Below, piece by piece: positions 56,583-64,000 of a stretch of DNA of 64,000 nucleotides. The notes beneath the pieces are model-generated. The model ran no database searches. It was given only the letters and a program-made list of their open reading frames with translations, and was not told where the DNA came from. The first letter of the stretch is position 1. Each line of letters opens with the position of its first letter. Both the position numbers and the translations under genes were made by a program. Source of the stretch: Methanoplanus limicola DSM 2279 (GTDB lineage Archaea; Halobacteriota; Methanomicrobia; Methanomicrobiales; Methanomicrobiaceae); NCBI RefSeq assembly GCF_000243255.1, contig NZ_CM001436.1, positions 1,514,957 to 1,578,956 on the forward strand, read 5' to 3'.

Positions 56583-57428
56583 TTAGCCTTTAATAGGGAT
56601 CTGAACTTCTGTCAGCAGTTCTTCAGGTGCTGTTTCGTTAGGATTACTGATATATATCTGCCTTTCAGGGCCGGTTGTTTCAAGATTTTTATCAGCCGCA
56701 AATTTAAATGCAGTGTTGAAGGTTGCTGAAAATCCTTCATGTTCATACGGCCCTTTGTAAATGACGGATATTACTCTGCATGGTTCAAGATTTCTGATGC
56801 TGTATCTGTCACCATCGGTTTCAATCTGTCCCTGTATAGGAACGGCCATCTCAATATCTGCATCTTTTTCCCTGTATTCTTTGTCATAGCATATGGACAT
56901 GCACGGTCCGGTAATTCTGACTCCGTTTTTCTGGTTTACGGGACTGAATATAATTTTGAAGAGTTCTTCTGAGACTTCTGAGCAGACTTCTTCATATGAT
57001 CCGGTTCTTCTGCCTGAGATCACTCTCATTGCAGGTATATCTTTTATAACTGGTTCTGATACATTCATCTTAAACAACTCTGTAAAATCCTTATTCTCCT
57101 TAAGAAGGGATTCTATCTTTTCCAGCCGCTTAATTTCCTTCATTGTCCTGCTGTGGTACTTTGTTATGATCTTTTGGACCTTTTTGTCCTCTTTCTCATC
57201 CACTGCCTGAAGAAGGTCTGAAATATCACTAAGGCTGAAATCAAGATTGCACAATGTCTTGATTTTAAGCGCTTCTTCAATCTGGCTGGTTGTGTAATAG
57301 CGATATCCGGTAAAACGGTCTTTTACTTCAGGTACAAGTATTCCCTTTTTGTCATAGAGGCGCAGGGCCTTCTGTGACAGGTATGTATAAAGTGAAAATC
57401 TGCTGATGGTTATTCTGTCGGACTGCAT
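56583..57428 (-). CDS. MerR-type regulator with GyrI-like effector domain
   Basis: Residues 1-80 form a MerR helix-turn-helix (QKALRLYDKKGILVPEVKDR, then FTGYRYYTTSQIEEALKIK). A coiled coil (85-120) and a GyrI-like ligand-binding domain (125-281, RVISGRRTGSYEEVCSE and VISVIYKGPYEHEGFSATF) follow. Regulators of this plan (BmrR-like) sense amphipathic drugs and switch exporter genes. The N terminus is a little longer than usual. It is upstream of the ABM pseudogene on the same strand, which it may once have controlled. Confidence 0.88.
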   Translation of the reverse strand: MQSDRITISRFSLYTYLSQKALRLYDKKGILVPEVKDRFTGYRYYTTSQIEEALKIKTLCNLDFSLSDISDLLQAVDEKEDKKVQKIITKYHSRTMKEIKRLEKIESLLKENKDFTELFKMNVSEPVIKDIPAMRVISGRRTGSYEEVCSEVSEELFKIIFSPVNQKNGVRITGPCMSICYDKEYREKDADIEMAVPIQGQIETDGDRYSIRNLEPCRVISVIYKGPYEHEGFSATFNTAFKFAADKNLETTGPERQIYISNPNETAPEELLTEVQIPIKG

Positions 57429-57697
57429 ATTACATCTAATTATTATTCCGGATCTGTTATATTCTGTATTTCTCTTACCCGGGTTATGGTTTATATCCCG
57501 TTTTCTGGTTCTTTTATCTCTGAAAACTCTGTCGGGGATTTTTTTATCTGCTGCCCTGGAACAGGTATGATAATTTTTTTGGTGTGACAGAAAATAAGGC
57601 TATTTAATAGAAAATGTAACTACTGATTCATTTAAATACGATTTGCTTGTTTTGTGAAGAAACAACAGCAAAAAAAAGATATTCCGGCAAATATGAG

Positions 57698-57769
57698 TGC
57701 CCCGGCCGGGACTCGAACCCGGGTCGAAAGCTCCGGAAGCTTCCAGGATGTCCACTACCCTATCGAGGC
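57698..57769 (-). tRNA. tRNA-Arg (anticodon CCG)
   Basis: On the minus strand the 72-nt sequence folds into a cloverleaf: acceptor GCCTCGA with CCGGGGC, anticodon stem GAAGC/GCTTT around the loop TTCCGGA (anticodon CCG, reading codon CGG), and T arm CCGGG-TTCGAGT-CCCGG. One A-C mismatch lies at the base of the acceptor stem. The CCA end is not encoded. Confidence 0.88.
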
Positions 57770-57915
57770 ATAACACTGGCTAAAATGTCTAACAACTATT
57801 GGTTCTGAACATTGATAAAAATATCAGGTCTGAACCGGGAAATTTCGGTCAGGGATATTTTTATAATCTCTAAAAATCCGGAGGGAATGGTTGTGTATCT
57901 CTCAAAACGGCCCTT

Positions 57916-58941
57916 TCATCTTTTCTGATTATACAGTGCCCAGATTTTACATGCGCCTTCGTGGCTGACCATACAAGGGCCGACAGGTTTTTGCGGTGTA
58001 CAGGCTTTGCCAAAGAGTCTGCAGTCGGTTGGATCAGCAACTCCTCTCAAGACCTTATCGCAGATGCAGGCTGAATGTTTCTCAACATGCCTGATTTCAA
58101 CATTAAATTTTTTCAGTGCGTCATATTTCTCAAATTCCGGTTTTAGTTTAAGGCCGGAGTCCGGAATGACAGGAAAACCTCTCCAGTCCACATCATGTGA
58201 TTCAAATACCCGGTACATCATTTCCATAGCCTTTTTATTTCCTTCTCTTGAAACAGCACGCGGATAGGCATTTTCAACCTCAGCCCTTCCTTCCTTCACC
58301 TGTTTTACAAGCATATACAGGCCAAGTAAAATATCGTCTGCTTCAAAGCCTGCAACAACCTGAGGCACTCTGAATTTTTCGTAATCTTCGTACCCGGCTA
58401 CGACACATACGTGCCCCGGAAGCATGAATCCGTCAATCTGTGCCTCGCCCTGTTCAAGAAGATACTTCATTGCCGGAGGAACGAACCTGTGGCAGCATAC
58501 AATGCTGAAATTTTCCGGGGGGTTTGTAAGCAGTGCTGCGGCAACTGTAGGTGCAGTTGTCTCAAATCCGACAGATATGAAGACAACTTCTTTATCTGTC
58601 TTCTCCGCAATTTCAACTGCCTTGTGAACGCCCTGCACAACACGTACATCGCCATCTATAGAGTCCAGTGATCCTTTTGTTCCGGGAACTCTCATCAGGT
58701 CACCGTAGGTTGCCACAATACAGCCTTTTTCAGCCATTTCTATTGCAGCGTCAATTTCACCCTGCGGGGTGATACATACCGGGCAGCCCGGCCCCATTAC
58801 AATCTTCAAATCGTCCGGAAGAATACTTCTAAGGCCTGATTTTGCTATTGCAGCTTCATGTGTGCCGCAGATATGCATGAATGTATATTTCCGGTCGACA
58901 ATATCGTCAAGTGCTTTTTTAATGTCCTTTCCCTCAGCCAT
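57916..58941 (-). CDS. hypD: hydrogenase maturation factor HypD
   Basis: This 341-aa iron-sulfur protein, with HypC, carries and builds the Fe(CN)2CO unit of [NiFe]-hydrogenases. It shows FMHICGTHE (about residues 20-28), GPGCPVCITP, VGFETTAPT, LPGHVCVVAGYE and the C-terminal cluster region HSACICDKVLRG...CRLFGKAC, all in expected order and length. No other hyp gene is next to it, so the set is scattered. It is preceded downstream by the tRNA-Arg gene. Confidence 0.95.
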   Translation of the reverse strand: MAEGKDIKKALDDIVDRKYTFMHICGTHEAAIAKSGLRSILPDDLKIVMGPGCPVCITPQGEIDAAIEMAEKGCIVATYGDLMRVPGTKGSLDSIDGDVRVVQGVHKAVEIAEKTDKEVVFISVGFETTAPTVAAALLTNPPENFSIVCCHRFVPPAMKYLLEQGEAQIDGFMLPGHVCVVAGYEDYEKFRVPQVVAGFEADDILLGLYMLVKQVKEGRAEVENAYPRAVSREGNKKAMEMMYRVFESHDVDWRGFPVIPDSGLKLKPEFEKYDALKKFNVEIRHVEKHSACICDKVLRGVADPTDCRLFGKACTPQKPVGPCMVSHEGACKIWALYNQKR

Positions 58942-59195
58942 AATTAAAAAATATTTAATTTTAATATGATTTATTCATATTCAAAAGTTCTTAGAGATTC
59001 AGAAATATCATATGGAGAATATCTTCCGGTATTTACTGATGAATGGAATTCTGATTTCTGGTCAATAATTTTATTCCATATGTGCAATATATGTGTGTGT
59101 TTTAAGAGTATAATAGTAGCAGGCTCGGATTTTGTTTTTGCTGCGCTAAAATGCTGTTTAAGTTATTTGACAGATGCAATAGTTATAATGATGAT

Positions 59196-59759
59196 TTAAC
59201 TGGAAAAAAAATCATCTATCTCTTCTTTATCCTCAATTACGGCGTCAACAAAGGTTCTCAGCTGCATGAGGAGTGCTGGATTTATACCACCTCCGGTGGC
59301 CATAAAAATACCCTTTGAATTTTTAAGCCTTATTTTGTTGACTATAAAATGGAGAAATCTGGTTATCTTATCTGAAGATGTATATATCAGCATTGAAGTG
59401 ACAGAATCAAAGAGAAAGACAATTCTGTCATTTTCGATATTATTCAGTAATTTAGTTATTGCAATGCCGATCTCAGTGAGGTTTTCAGGTGTACTGACAT
59501 ACTGGACTGAATCTGAATTTCCCGGGTTTGATCCGAGGGCATATCTTGTTATTAGATCTATAAAATAGACATTCTTCATCTCAATGCCTTTTGATTCATA
59601 TTCTTTAGTGAGAATTGATGCCGGAAGATTGGATGTAATTATCACAACATTATAATTATTTCTGGACAGAACTGAAGTTAATGCTACATTCTCCTCTTTT
59701 AGGTCCATGGCATTGGATAATATCAGGACAAGACTATTATCACTAAAACTCCGGCTCAT
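59196..59759 (-). CDS. P-loop-less RecA/KaiC-like protein, copy 2
   Basis: This 187-aa protein parallels the one at 20067-20645: LVLILSNAMD in the first strand without a P-loop after it, VVIITSNLPASI, then NVYFIDLITRYALGS, Walker B-like RIVFLFDSVTSMLIYTSS near 115, FLHFIVNKIR and GIFMATGGGINPALLMQL. ATP binding through a normal Walker A is not possible. It begins 8 bp after the PAS protein at 59768-60796, as in the first copy. The pair is therefore a conserved unit; the role is unknown. Confidence 0.78.
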   Translation of the reverse strand: MSRSFSDNSLVLILSNAMDLKEENVALTSVLSRNNYNVVIITSNLPASILTKEYESKGIEMKNVYFIDLITRYALGSNPGNSDSVQYVSTPENLTEIGIAITKLLNNIENDRIVFLFDSVTSMLIYTSSDKITRFLHFIVNKIRLKNSKGIFMATGGGINPALLMQLRTFVDAVIEDKEEIDDFFSS

Positions 59760-59767
59760 ATTTACGG

Positions 59768-60796
59768 CTAATTATCAAAATATTCTCTGTATTCTGCCGG
59801 AATTTCATTATAACTGCCTATTATAGTCTGTGTCAGCTCCCGGAGGTTGTGGGTAATCTGCTCTGTATTTTTTATCTGGACCTGAAGGTGTATCAGAAGA
59901 TCTTCCTTGCTGAGGGCATCTTTTTTGAGAAGTTCTACAAGGTTTATCAGGTTTATTCTTACAAGTTCTGATGGATTTCTAAGTCGCATAACTGCTTCTG
60001 AGATGTATTTTATCATTGTGTCAAACATCTTTTTCTCAAGAGTTATGTCGGTTGCAATGACAGATGCTCCTTTTATATTGCCGTATTCATCGTATATCGG
60101 TGAATTGCTTATAAGAACATTGAGTTTCTGGCCGGATTTTGTAACTCTGATAACCTCAATAACATCCATTGTTTCCCCTGAGAATACTTTATTGAGTTCT
60201 TTTTCAAAAAATTTCATTCTTTCAGGAGGTACTATCACAGAGACATTTTTGCCGATCATCTCCTGCTCTTTAAAACCGTACATTCTTTCAGCACCTTTGT
60301 TCCAGGATACAACGGAATAGTCCTTTGCTATGCCAATTATTGCGTCATTGGAGTGATTTACAATCTGTGAAAGATATTCGTGCTCGGCCTTGTACTTTTT
60401 TCTTTCGGTAAAATCCTTTACAGCTAAAATTATATGTGGTTTACCTGAAATCTGGATACAGGATGCAGTTACATTTAAAAATAACAATTTTTTATCTTTA
60501 TTTATACCTTTTAAATTAAGCTTGACTATTTTTCCGGGGTTTAATGCAGCCTTTTTGATTGATTTATATTCTTCTGATAATTCACTGTTGTAATCATCAT
60601 TTATCAGATATTCTGCTTTTAGCTCTGAAAATTCTTCAGAATTATAACCAAATATTTTTTCAGCATTTTCATTGTGGTATATGATCCTTCCGGACGTACT
60701 GGTTATTATCAGTCCGTCCGGAAAAACTGAAATAATATCTTTAAGAGTATCAGAATCAAATCCGGCCAGACTGCTTGATCTTTTATTGTCAGACAT
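59768..60796 (-). CDS. soluble PAS-PAS sensor with histidine-less H-box-like end, copy 2
   Basis: This 342-aa protein has two PAS domains (about 20-135, with IIYHNENAEKIFGYNSEE, and 140-258, with SVVSWNKGAERMYGFKEQEM) and a C-terminal helical domain (262-342) reading YISEAVMRLRNPSELVRINL. No ATPase domain follows, and the phospho-acceptor His is absent. It lacks the membrane helices of copy 1, so it senses a cytoplasmic signal. GGAG 8 nt before ATG 60796 (MSDNKRSS) decides that start over ATG 60817. The RecA-like gene follows after 8 bp. Confidence 0.82.
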   Translation of the reverse strand: MSDNKRSSSLAGFDSDTLKDIISVFPDGLIITSTSGRIIYHNENAEKIFGYNSEEFSELKAEYLINDDYNSELSEEYKSIKKAALNPGKIVKLNLKGINKDKKLLFLNVTASCIQISGKPHIILAVKDFTERKKYKAEHEYLSQIVNHSNDAIIGIAKDYSVVSWNKGAERMYGFKEQEMIGKNVSVIVPPERMKFFEKELNKVFSGETMDVIEVIRVTKSGQKLNVLISNSPIYDEYGNIKGASVIATDITLEKKMFDTMIKYISEAVMRLRNPSELVRINLINLVELLKKDALSKEDLLIHLQVQIKNTEQITHNLRELTQTIIGSYNEIPAEYREYFDN

Positions 60797-60962
60797 ATTT
60801 TTGCTCCATTTAAACAATTTTTCCAGATAACGTAACGATATTTTAGCTAAAACATCACATTTATCTCTTTTGTTTTTATATGATTAAATAATATTTCTGT
60901 TTGGTTCTGCTGCGGTAACAGTTATTGTGAATAAGTTTAATAATACTCATAATCAGATTTTC

Positions 60963-61178
60963 ATGTCGAAAAAAGATATACGTACTGAGAAATATGCAAT
61001 TATAGATGTAAATAGGTGTGTATTGTGTGGTTCATGTCAGGAGAAATGTCCGGAGCATGCTATTGTATATGACCCTGAAAAAGATTGCTTTGTTGTGTTA
61101 AGGGGGCATTGTATTGGTTGTGGAATATGTCTTAAATGCTGTCCGTACAGTATTCCTGAACTAAAAGTTATATTATAA
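60963..61178 (+). CDS. 2[4Fe-4S] ferredoxin
   Basis: This 71-aa protein holds two four-iron cluster motifs, CVLCGSCQEKCPEHAI and CIGCGICLKCCPYSI, the pattern of a bacterial-type ferredoxin electron carrier. The frame opens at GTG 60927; ATG 60963 (MSKKDIRTEK) is preferred because homologous ferredoxins start about here, though no strong Shine-Dalgarno is seen. The next gene begins 15 bp later, suggesting an operon with the TIM-barrel protein. Confidence 0.88.
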   Translation: MSKKDIRTEKYAIIDVNRCVLCGSCQEKCPEHAIVYDPEKDCFVVLRGHCIGCGICLKCCPYSIPELKVIL

Positions 61179-61193
61179 TGATTTGTGATTAGT

Positions 61194-61919
61194 ATGATGC
61201 TCGGAATTTCAACCCACTGTCTGATGGAAATGCCGCTGGAAAATGCCCTGTCTGCACTGGATAAAGTATGTGACGTTGTTGAAATTATGAATGATGGCAT
61301 GCATCATATTGAAAATCCTGATATTCCTCTGCTTTTTGATTATAAATATTTCATGCACGCGCCTTCGAGAAGTGTAAATATTGCCTCTCATCTTGAACCG
61401 ATAAGAAGAGGTAGCGTTGAGGTTATATCTGAAACAATTGAAATCGCGGCACATATTGATGCTGGCGGTGTTGTTTTTCATCCGGGATATTTTGCATGGG
61501 AGAAGGATCGCGATGTTGCTGTCTTTCAGCTTCAGAAGTCGCTTCTTGAATTAAAGGAGCTGTCAGAAAATTATTCAGTCCCTCTTTTTGTTGAGAACAT
61601 GACTAAATGGCCGTATTTTTTCCTCAAAACGCCCAAAGATCTCCCTCTGATTACAGATTTTGGTTTTGTTCTTGATGTCGGGCATGCAAATCTGAATTCA
61701 TGTCTGGATGAATTTCTGCAGGTTAGGATCTCACATTTTCATCTTCACGACAACTATGGGGCCGAGGATGATCATTTCACGATTGGAAAGGGAAATATTT
61801 ATTTTGAGCCTGTTTATGATGCTATCCGGAAGAATGACTGTTCGGCAATAATTGAAGTAGGATCGTTTGAAGGGGCAAAGAGAAGTTATAGTCTCGTTAA
61901 GGATAAACTTGGGATCTGA
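61194..61919 (+). CDS. xylose isomerase-like TIM-barrel protein
   Basis: This protein of about 241 aa belongs to the sugar phosphate isomerase/epimerase (AP endonuclease 2-like) barrel. Metal-binding points are visible: VVFHPGYFAWEKDRD, FVENMTKWP, FVLDVGHANLN, HFHLHDNYGAEDDHF and IIEVGSFEGAK, giving His, Glu, Asp and His ligands. Function could be sugar isomerisation or DNA repair; the sequence alone does not decide. The frame opens at GTG 61185; GTGAT makes ATG 61194 (or 61197) the better start. Ferredoxin lies just upstream. Confidence 0.82.
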   Translation: MMLGISTHCLMEMPLENALSALDKVCDVVEIMNDGMHHIENPDIPLLFDYKYFMHAPSRSVNIASHLEPIRRGSVEVISETIEIAAHIDAGGVVFHPGYFAWEKDRDVAVFQLQKSLLELKELSENYSVPLFVENMTKWPYFFLKTPKDLPLITDFGFVLDVGHANLNSCLDEFLQVRISHFHLHDNYGAEDDHFTIGKGNIYFEPVYDAIRKNDCSAIIEVGSFEGAKRSYSLVKDKLGI

Positions 61920-62047
61920 TAGCAGAGCCGCACACCGGAAGAATGATGGCCTGAATTATTGTCATATGATCACATGCGATATATGCCATTAATGAGTTAT
62001 TTTCTCTGTTATTTTCATTTATTTGAGATATTTCCCGGAAGAAATAT

Positions 62048-62524
62048 ATGTTGTCAGGATCAACGCCTCTCTCCATGACAGAAGAGTCTGCCTATGCAAA
62101 AATGGGTGATACCGTAAGGATTCATTATACGGGAAAACTTGAAGACGGTACAGTTTTTGATTCATCTCAGGGAAAAGAGCCAATTGAGTTTGTTATTGGG
62201 GGAGGAATGGTTATTTCCGGCTTTGAGAATGCAGTTTTAGGCATGAAGCCCGGAGAAGAGAAGACCAATGAGATTCCGGTTGAGGAAGGCTACGGTCAGA
62301 GGAATGAGCAGCTGGTTCTGGAGATTGAAAGGAGCTCACTTCCTGAAGAATGTGTACCTGAACTTGGCATGCAGCTGCACATCCAACAGTCGGAAGGTGC
62401 TGTTCTTCCTGTTGTGATTACAGATGTCACTGAGGAAAATGTAACTATTGATGCCAATCACCCTCTTGCAGGTCTTTCTCTTACATTTGATATAGAGCTT
62501 GTTGAGATCGTATCTGAAGAATAA
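62048..62524 (+). CDS. FKBP-type peptidyl-prolyl isomerase (SlyD-like)
   Basis: The 158-aa protein has an FKBP domain interrupted by an insert-in-flap domain: GDTVRIHYTGKLEDGTVFDS, then FVIGGGMVISGFENAVLGMK, then GEEKTNEIPVEEGYG, then the inserted domain (85-130), and NHPLAGLSLTFDIELVEI at the end. It helps folding by cis-trans isomerisation of proline bonds. GGAAG lies 7 nt before ATG 62048; ATG 62075 is possible. It is a single cytosolic gene. Confidence 0.92.
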   Translation: MLSGSTPLSMTEESAYAKMGDTVRIHYTGKLEDGTVFDSSQGKEPIEFVIGGGMVISGFENAVLGMKPGEEKTNEIPVEEGYGQRNEQLVLEIERSSLPEECVPELGMQLHIQQSEGAVLPVVITDVTEENVTIDANHPLAGLSLTFDIELVEIVSEE

Positions 62525-62852
62525 ATTTTCTTAATCTAAAACATTTTTTTAAGCCTTTTATGGCCAAAATATTATCTGAATATGCAGAATTAAGGTTCTT
62601 TGGTCTCTTTCCTTTAATTTCGGAAAATTCTGTATTTACTGATAACCAGCATTTCTGAAGTAATGATTCTCTGAAGGTCTTTTTTCCTGAAGCATTGTGA
62701 TATTTTACTGCGTGTTTACTTATTTTCAGGGACGAATTTGTCAATTGCTGCTTTAATGTTGATGTAATATTTATAGGGTTCCGGTTTTCTCCGGAGGTAT
62801 ATCGACAGGATTTTATAGTGTGTGTGACGACATTATGATGCAGTTTTGACTG
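62525..62852. other. non-coding gap upstream of tRNA-like sequence
   Basis: About 330 bp after the FKBP gene. A minus-strand frame overlaps it but looks non-coding (Lys-, Asn- and Ser-rich, no family). A short hairpin, CCGG...CCGG, lies near 62782-62797. Confidence 0.4.
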
Positions 62853-62918
62853 CGCCAGTGACTTAGCCGGCATAGAGCGTCCTTGGTAAGGATTTATGCT
62901 TTCTGACTACTTCCTGGG
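62853..62918 (+). pseudogene. degenerate tRNA-Thr-like sequence
   Basis: Two tRNA arms are intact: a D-arm-like TTAGCCGGCATAGAGCG (62863-62879) and an anticodon arm TCCTTGGTAAGGA (62880-62892) with Thr anticodon GGT. The acceptor closure and the T arm (GGTTCGATTC) are missing, so it cannot be a normal tRNA. It lies about 25 bp before the intact tRNA-Thr with the same anticodon, and so may be a decayed copy or partial duplicate. Confidence 0.5.
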
Positions 62919-62940
62919 AGTTAAGACATTTATTCAGAGC

Positions 62941-63012
62941 GCCTCTGTGGCATAGCGGTATTGCGCCACCTTGGTAAGGTGGAGGCCGCGGGTTCGATTC
63001 CCGCCAGAGGCT
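62941..63012 (+). tRNA. tRNA-Thr (anticodon GGT)
   Basis: A 72-nt cloverleaf: acceptor GCCTCTG with CAGAGGC, discriminator T, anticodon stem CCACC/GGTGG around TTGGTAA (anticodon GGT), and T arm GCGGG-TTCGATT-CCCGC. No intron and no encoded CCA. It reads codon ACC. Confidence 0.95.
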
Positions 63013-63330
63013 TAATTTTTATTTATTATATGTTGCATTAATTATCTTTATTATCTGCTCTGCTGCAGGCGGAACTAAGTTTTATTGATTAATCAGATAT
63101 TCTCAATCTGTCATAAAAAAACAGCTGAATATCTTTATATCTGGTTTATCTCAATTCATACCCGAAATATTTAACGGGCGCATCCTTAAATCAAATATTA
63201 ATTTTCTGTGCATCAGAAAGTTGCCGGATAATTATTTTGCTTTGTTCTGCCCGTGCTATAATTATAATTAATTATCTGAATATTTAGTGATTTTTTGGGA
63301 AAATAAATATTTGATATATGGTCGTGTGTT
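63013..63330. other. non-coding gap between tRNA-Thr and rnhC
   Basis: About 320 bp with no gene, repeat or RNA fold that I can recognise. The AT-rich stretch at 63255-63315 probably holds the rnhC promoter. Confidence 0.4.
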
Positions 63331-64000
63331 ATGGATACAAGGGATGATCTCACGGTATTATTCGATGAAATATGCCGTAGTATGAAAAAAAACAGCATTG
63401 TGGTTGATAAACTGAAGAAGATTAGCTATGGCATCCAGTTTAAGGTGAATATAAAAGGTAATCCGGAGATTATGAGAATTTATCAGAATGGGAAGGGGAT
63501 TATAAAATATGACTATTCACAGATAAAAAGAAGGGAATCCCTGGGAATGATAAAAAAAATCATTGAGGATGGTTATGAACCCTGTTCTGTTATAGAGAAA
63601 AGGAGGGGGAATGTCCAGTCAAATTTTGATAAATTCGCAGGTGCCAGCGAAAAATCCGGATATACTGATTCATCAGGAGAAATCAGGATTGCAGGATTTG
63701 GTCAGTATCAGCAGAGATATAAAAAAGGCAGTGCCGGATATGATCTTGGTTATCCGGTTATAGGTACAGATGAATCCGGCAAAGGTGATTATTTTGGTCC
63801 TCTTGTCACTGCCGGAGTTCTTGTGGATGAAGTATCAGCTCTTCAGCTGAAATATCTTGGCGTTAGAGACAGCAAGGAGATGAATGATTCCGATATAATG
63901 TTCATAGCCGGAAAGATACGTGAAGTCTGTAAAGGGCGGTATGCTGTTGCTGAAATAATGCCTGAGAGGTATAATGAACTGTATGTTCAGTTCAGAGCAA
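63331..64000 (+). CDS. rnhC: ribonuclease HIII, 3' end cut by window edge
   Basis: The first 223 residues are present. An N-terminal TBP-like domain (about 20-95, IQFKVNIKGNPEIMRIYQNG) leads into the type 2 RNase H catalytic domain: VIGTDESGKGDYFGPLV with the first acidic residues (about 150-166), LKYLGVRDSKEMNDSDI, and AEIMPERYNELY at the cut end. It removes RNA from RNA-DNA hybrids. This form with the DESGKGDYFGPL motif is mainly found in Bacteria, so an archaeal copy may have been acquired by transfer. The stop codon is outside the window. ATG 63331 is the only good start. Confidence 0.88.
   Translation, partial: MDTRDDLTVLFDEICRSMKKNSIVVDKLKKISYGIQFKVNIKGNPEIMRIYQNGKGIIKYDYSQIKRRESLGMIKKIIEDGYEPCSVIEKRRGNVQSNFDKFAGASEKSGYTDSSGEIRIAGFGQYQQRYKKGSAGYDLGYPVIGTDESGKGDYFGPLVTAGVLVDEVSALQLKYLGVRDSKEMNDSDIMFIAGKIREVCKGRYAVAEIMPERYNELYVQFRA

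Noticed and set aside
58966-59199. Plus-strand frame of 77 codons between hypD and the RecA-like gene
   Set aside because: Biased composition (Ile, Cys, Phe), no ribosome site and overlap with the RecA-like gene end; probably chance in AT-rich DNA.
62481-62873. Minus-strand reading frame of 130 codons
   Set aside because: It overlaps the end of the FKBP gene, runs into the tRNA-like sequence, and has no domain or ribosome site.
62853-62918. A functional second tRNA-Thr
   Set aside because: No T arm and no acceptor pairing can be formed within normal tRNA length.

Overview
The window reads as a chromosomal segment of a methanogenic archaeon, most likely a member of the Methanomicrobiales (the Methanoplanus/Methanolacinia/Methanomicrobium type). 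The evidence is a coenzyme M biosynthesis operon with a methanogenesis-marker-16 (DUF39) protein, a cysteate synthase and a fused sulfopyruvate decarboxylase. It is supported by AT-rich DNA, many PAS/GAF signalling proteins with the methanogen-type HDILN phospho-acceptor box, COG1361 surface proteins, archaeal RND (HAE3) exporters, a TrmB regulator, UPF0182, HypD and a small sulfite-reductase-like protein. Genus assignment is inference; no database search was possible.

Layout. 1-0.3 kb: 5S rRNA, the end of an rRNA operon. 0.4-7.2 kb: a methyltransferase, then a tightly overlapping six-gene operon (ABC-type ATPase, HypB/CobW-like NTPase, Fe-S protein, marker 16, cysteate synthase, ComDE) devoted to coenzyme M. 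7.3 kb: a 139-bp MITE whose inverted relative lies at 52.2 kb. 7.8-27.9 kb: signalling and repair (two histidine kinases, CorA, a flavodoxin-like protein, a RecQ-HEAT fusion, a PAS/RecA-like gene pair, a response regulator and a 1668-aa multi-sensor protein without a kinase domain). 28-37 kb: UPF0182, an M24 peptidase, a secreted subtilase with PKD, cohesin-like and dockerin modules, an AEC permease and an ammonium transporter. 37-53 kb: two HAE3 RND exporters, TrmB with a palindromic operator, an HI0933-type flavoprotein, small proteins, two COG1361 surface proteins, a PKD/cohesin/dockerin protein and a sulfite-reductase-like protein. 53-64 kb: a third histidine kinase, a decayed ABM-domain gene, a MerR/GyrI regulator, tRNA-Arg, hypD, the second PAS/RecA-like pair, ferredoxin, a TIM-barrel isomerase-like gene, FKBP, a tRNA-Thr preceded by a degenerate tRNA-like sequence, and a partial rnhC running off the end.

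How the parts work together. The first operon makes coenzyme M from phosphoserine-derived cysteate; its upstream genes look like accessory factors for a metal- or sulfur-handling last step. The signalling genes form two classes. Three are complete hybrid-sensor kinases with one shared catalytic core and different input domains. Three are sensor proteins that end in a histidine-less, ATPase-less H-box-like domain, and two of these are paired with a P-loop-less RecA/KaiC-like protein. That duplicated pair is the best candidate for an undescribed signalling module. A smaller surface theme (subtilase, cohesin/dockerin proteins, COG1361 proteins, RND exporters) suggests assembly of an extracellular protein layer.

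Starts. Several starts were moved inward from the longest reading frame because a GTGAT or GGAG-type Shine-Dalgarno sequence (part of the archaeal AGGAGGTGATC complement of 16S rRNA) fits the internal codon better.
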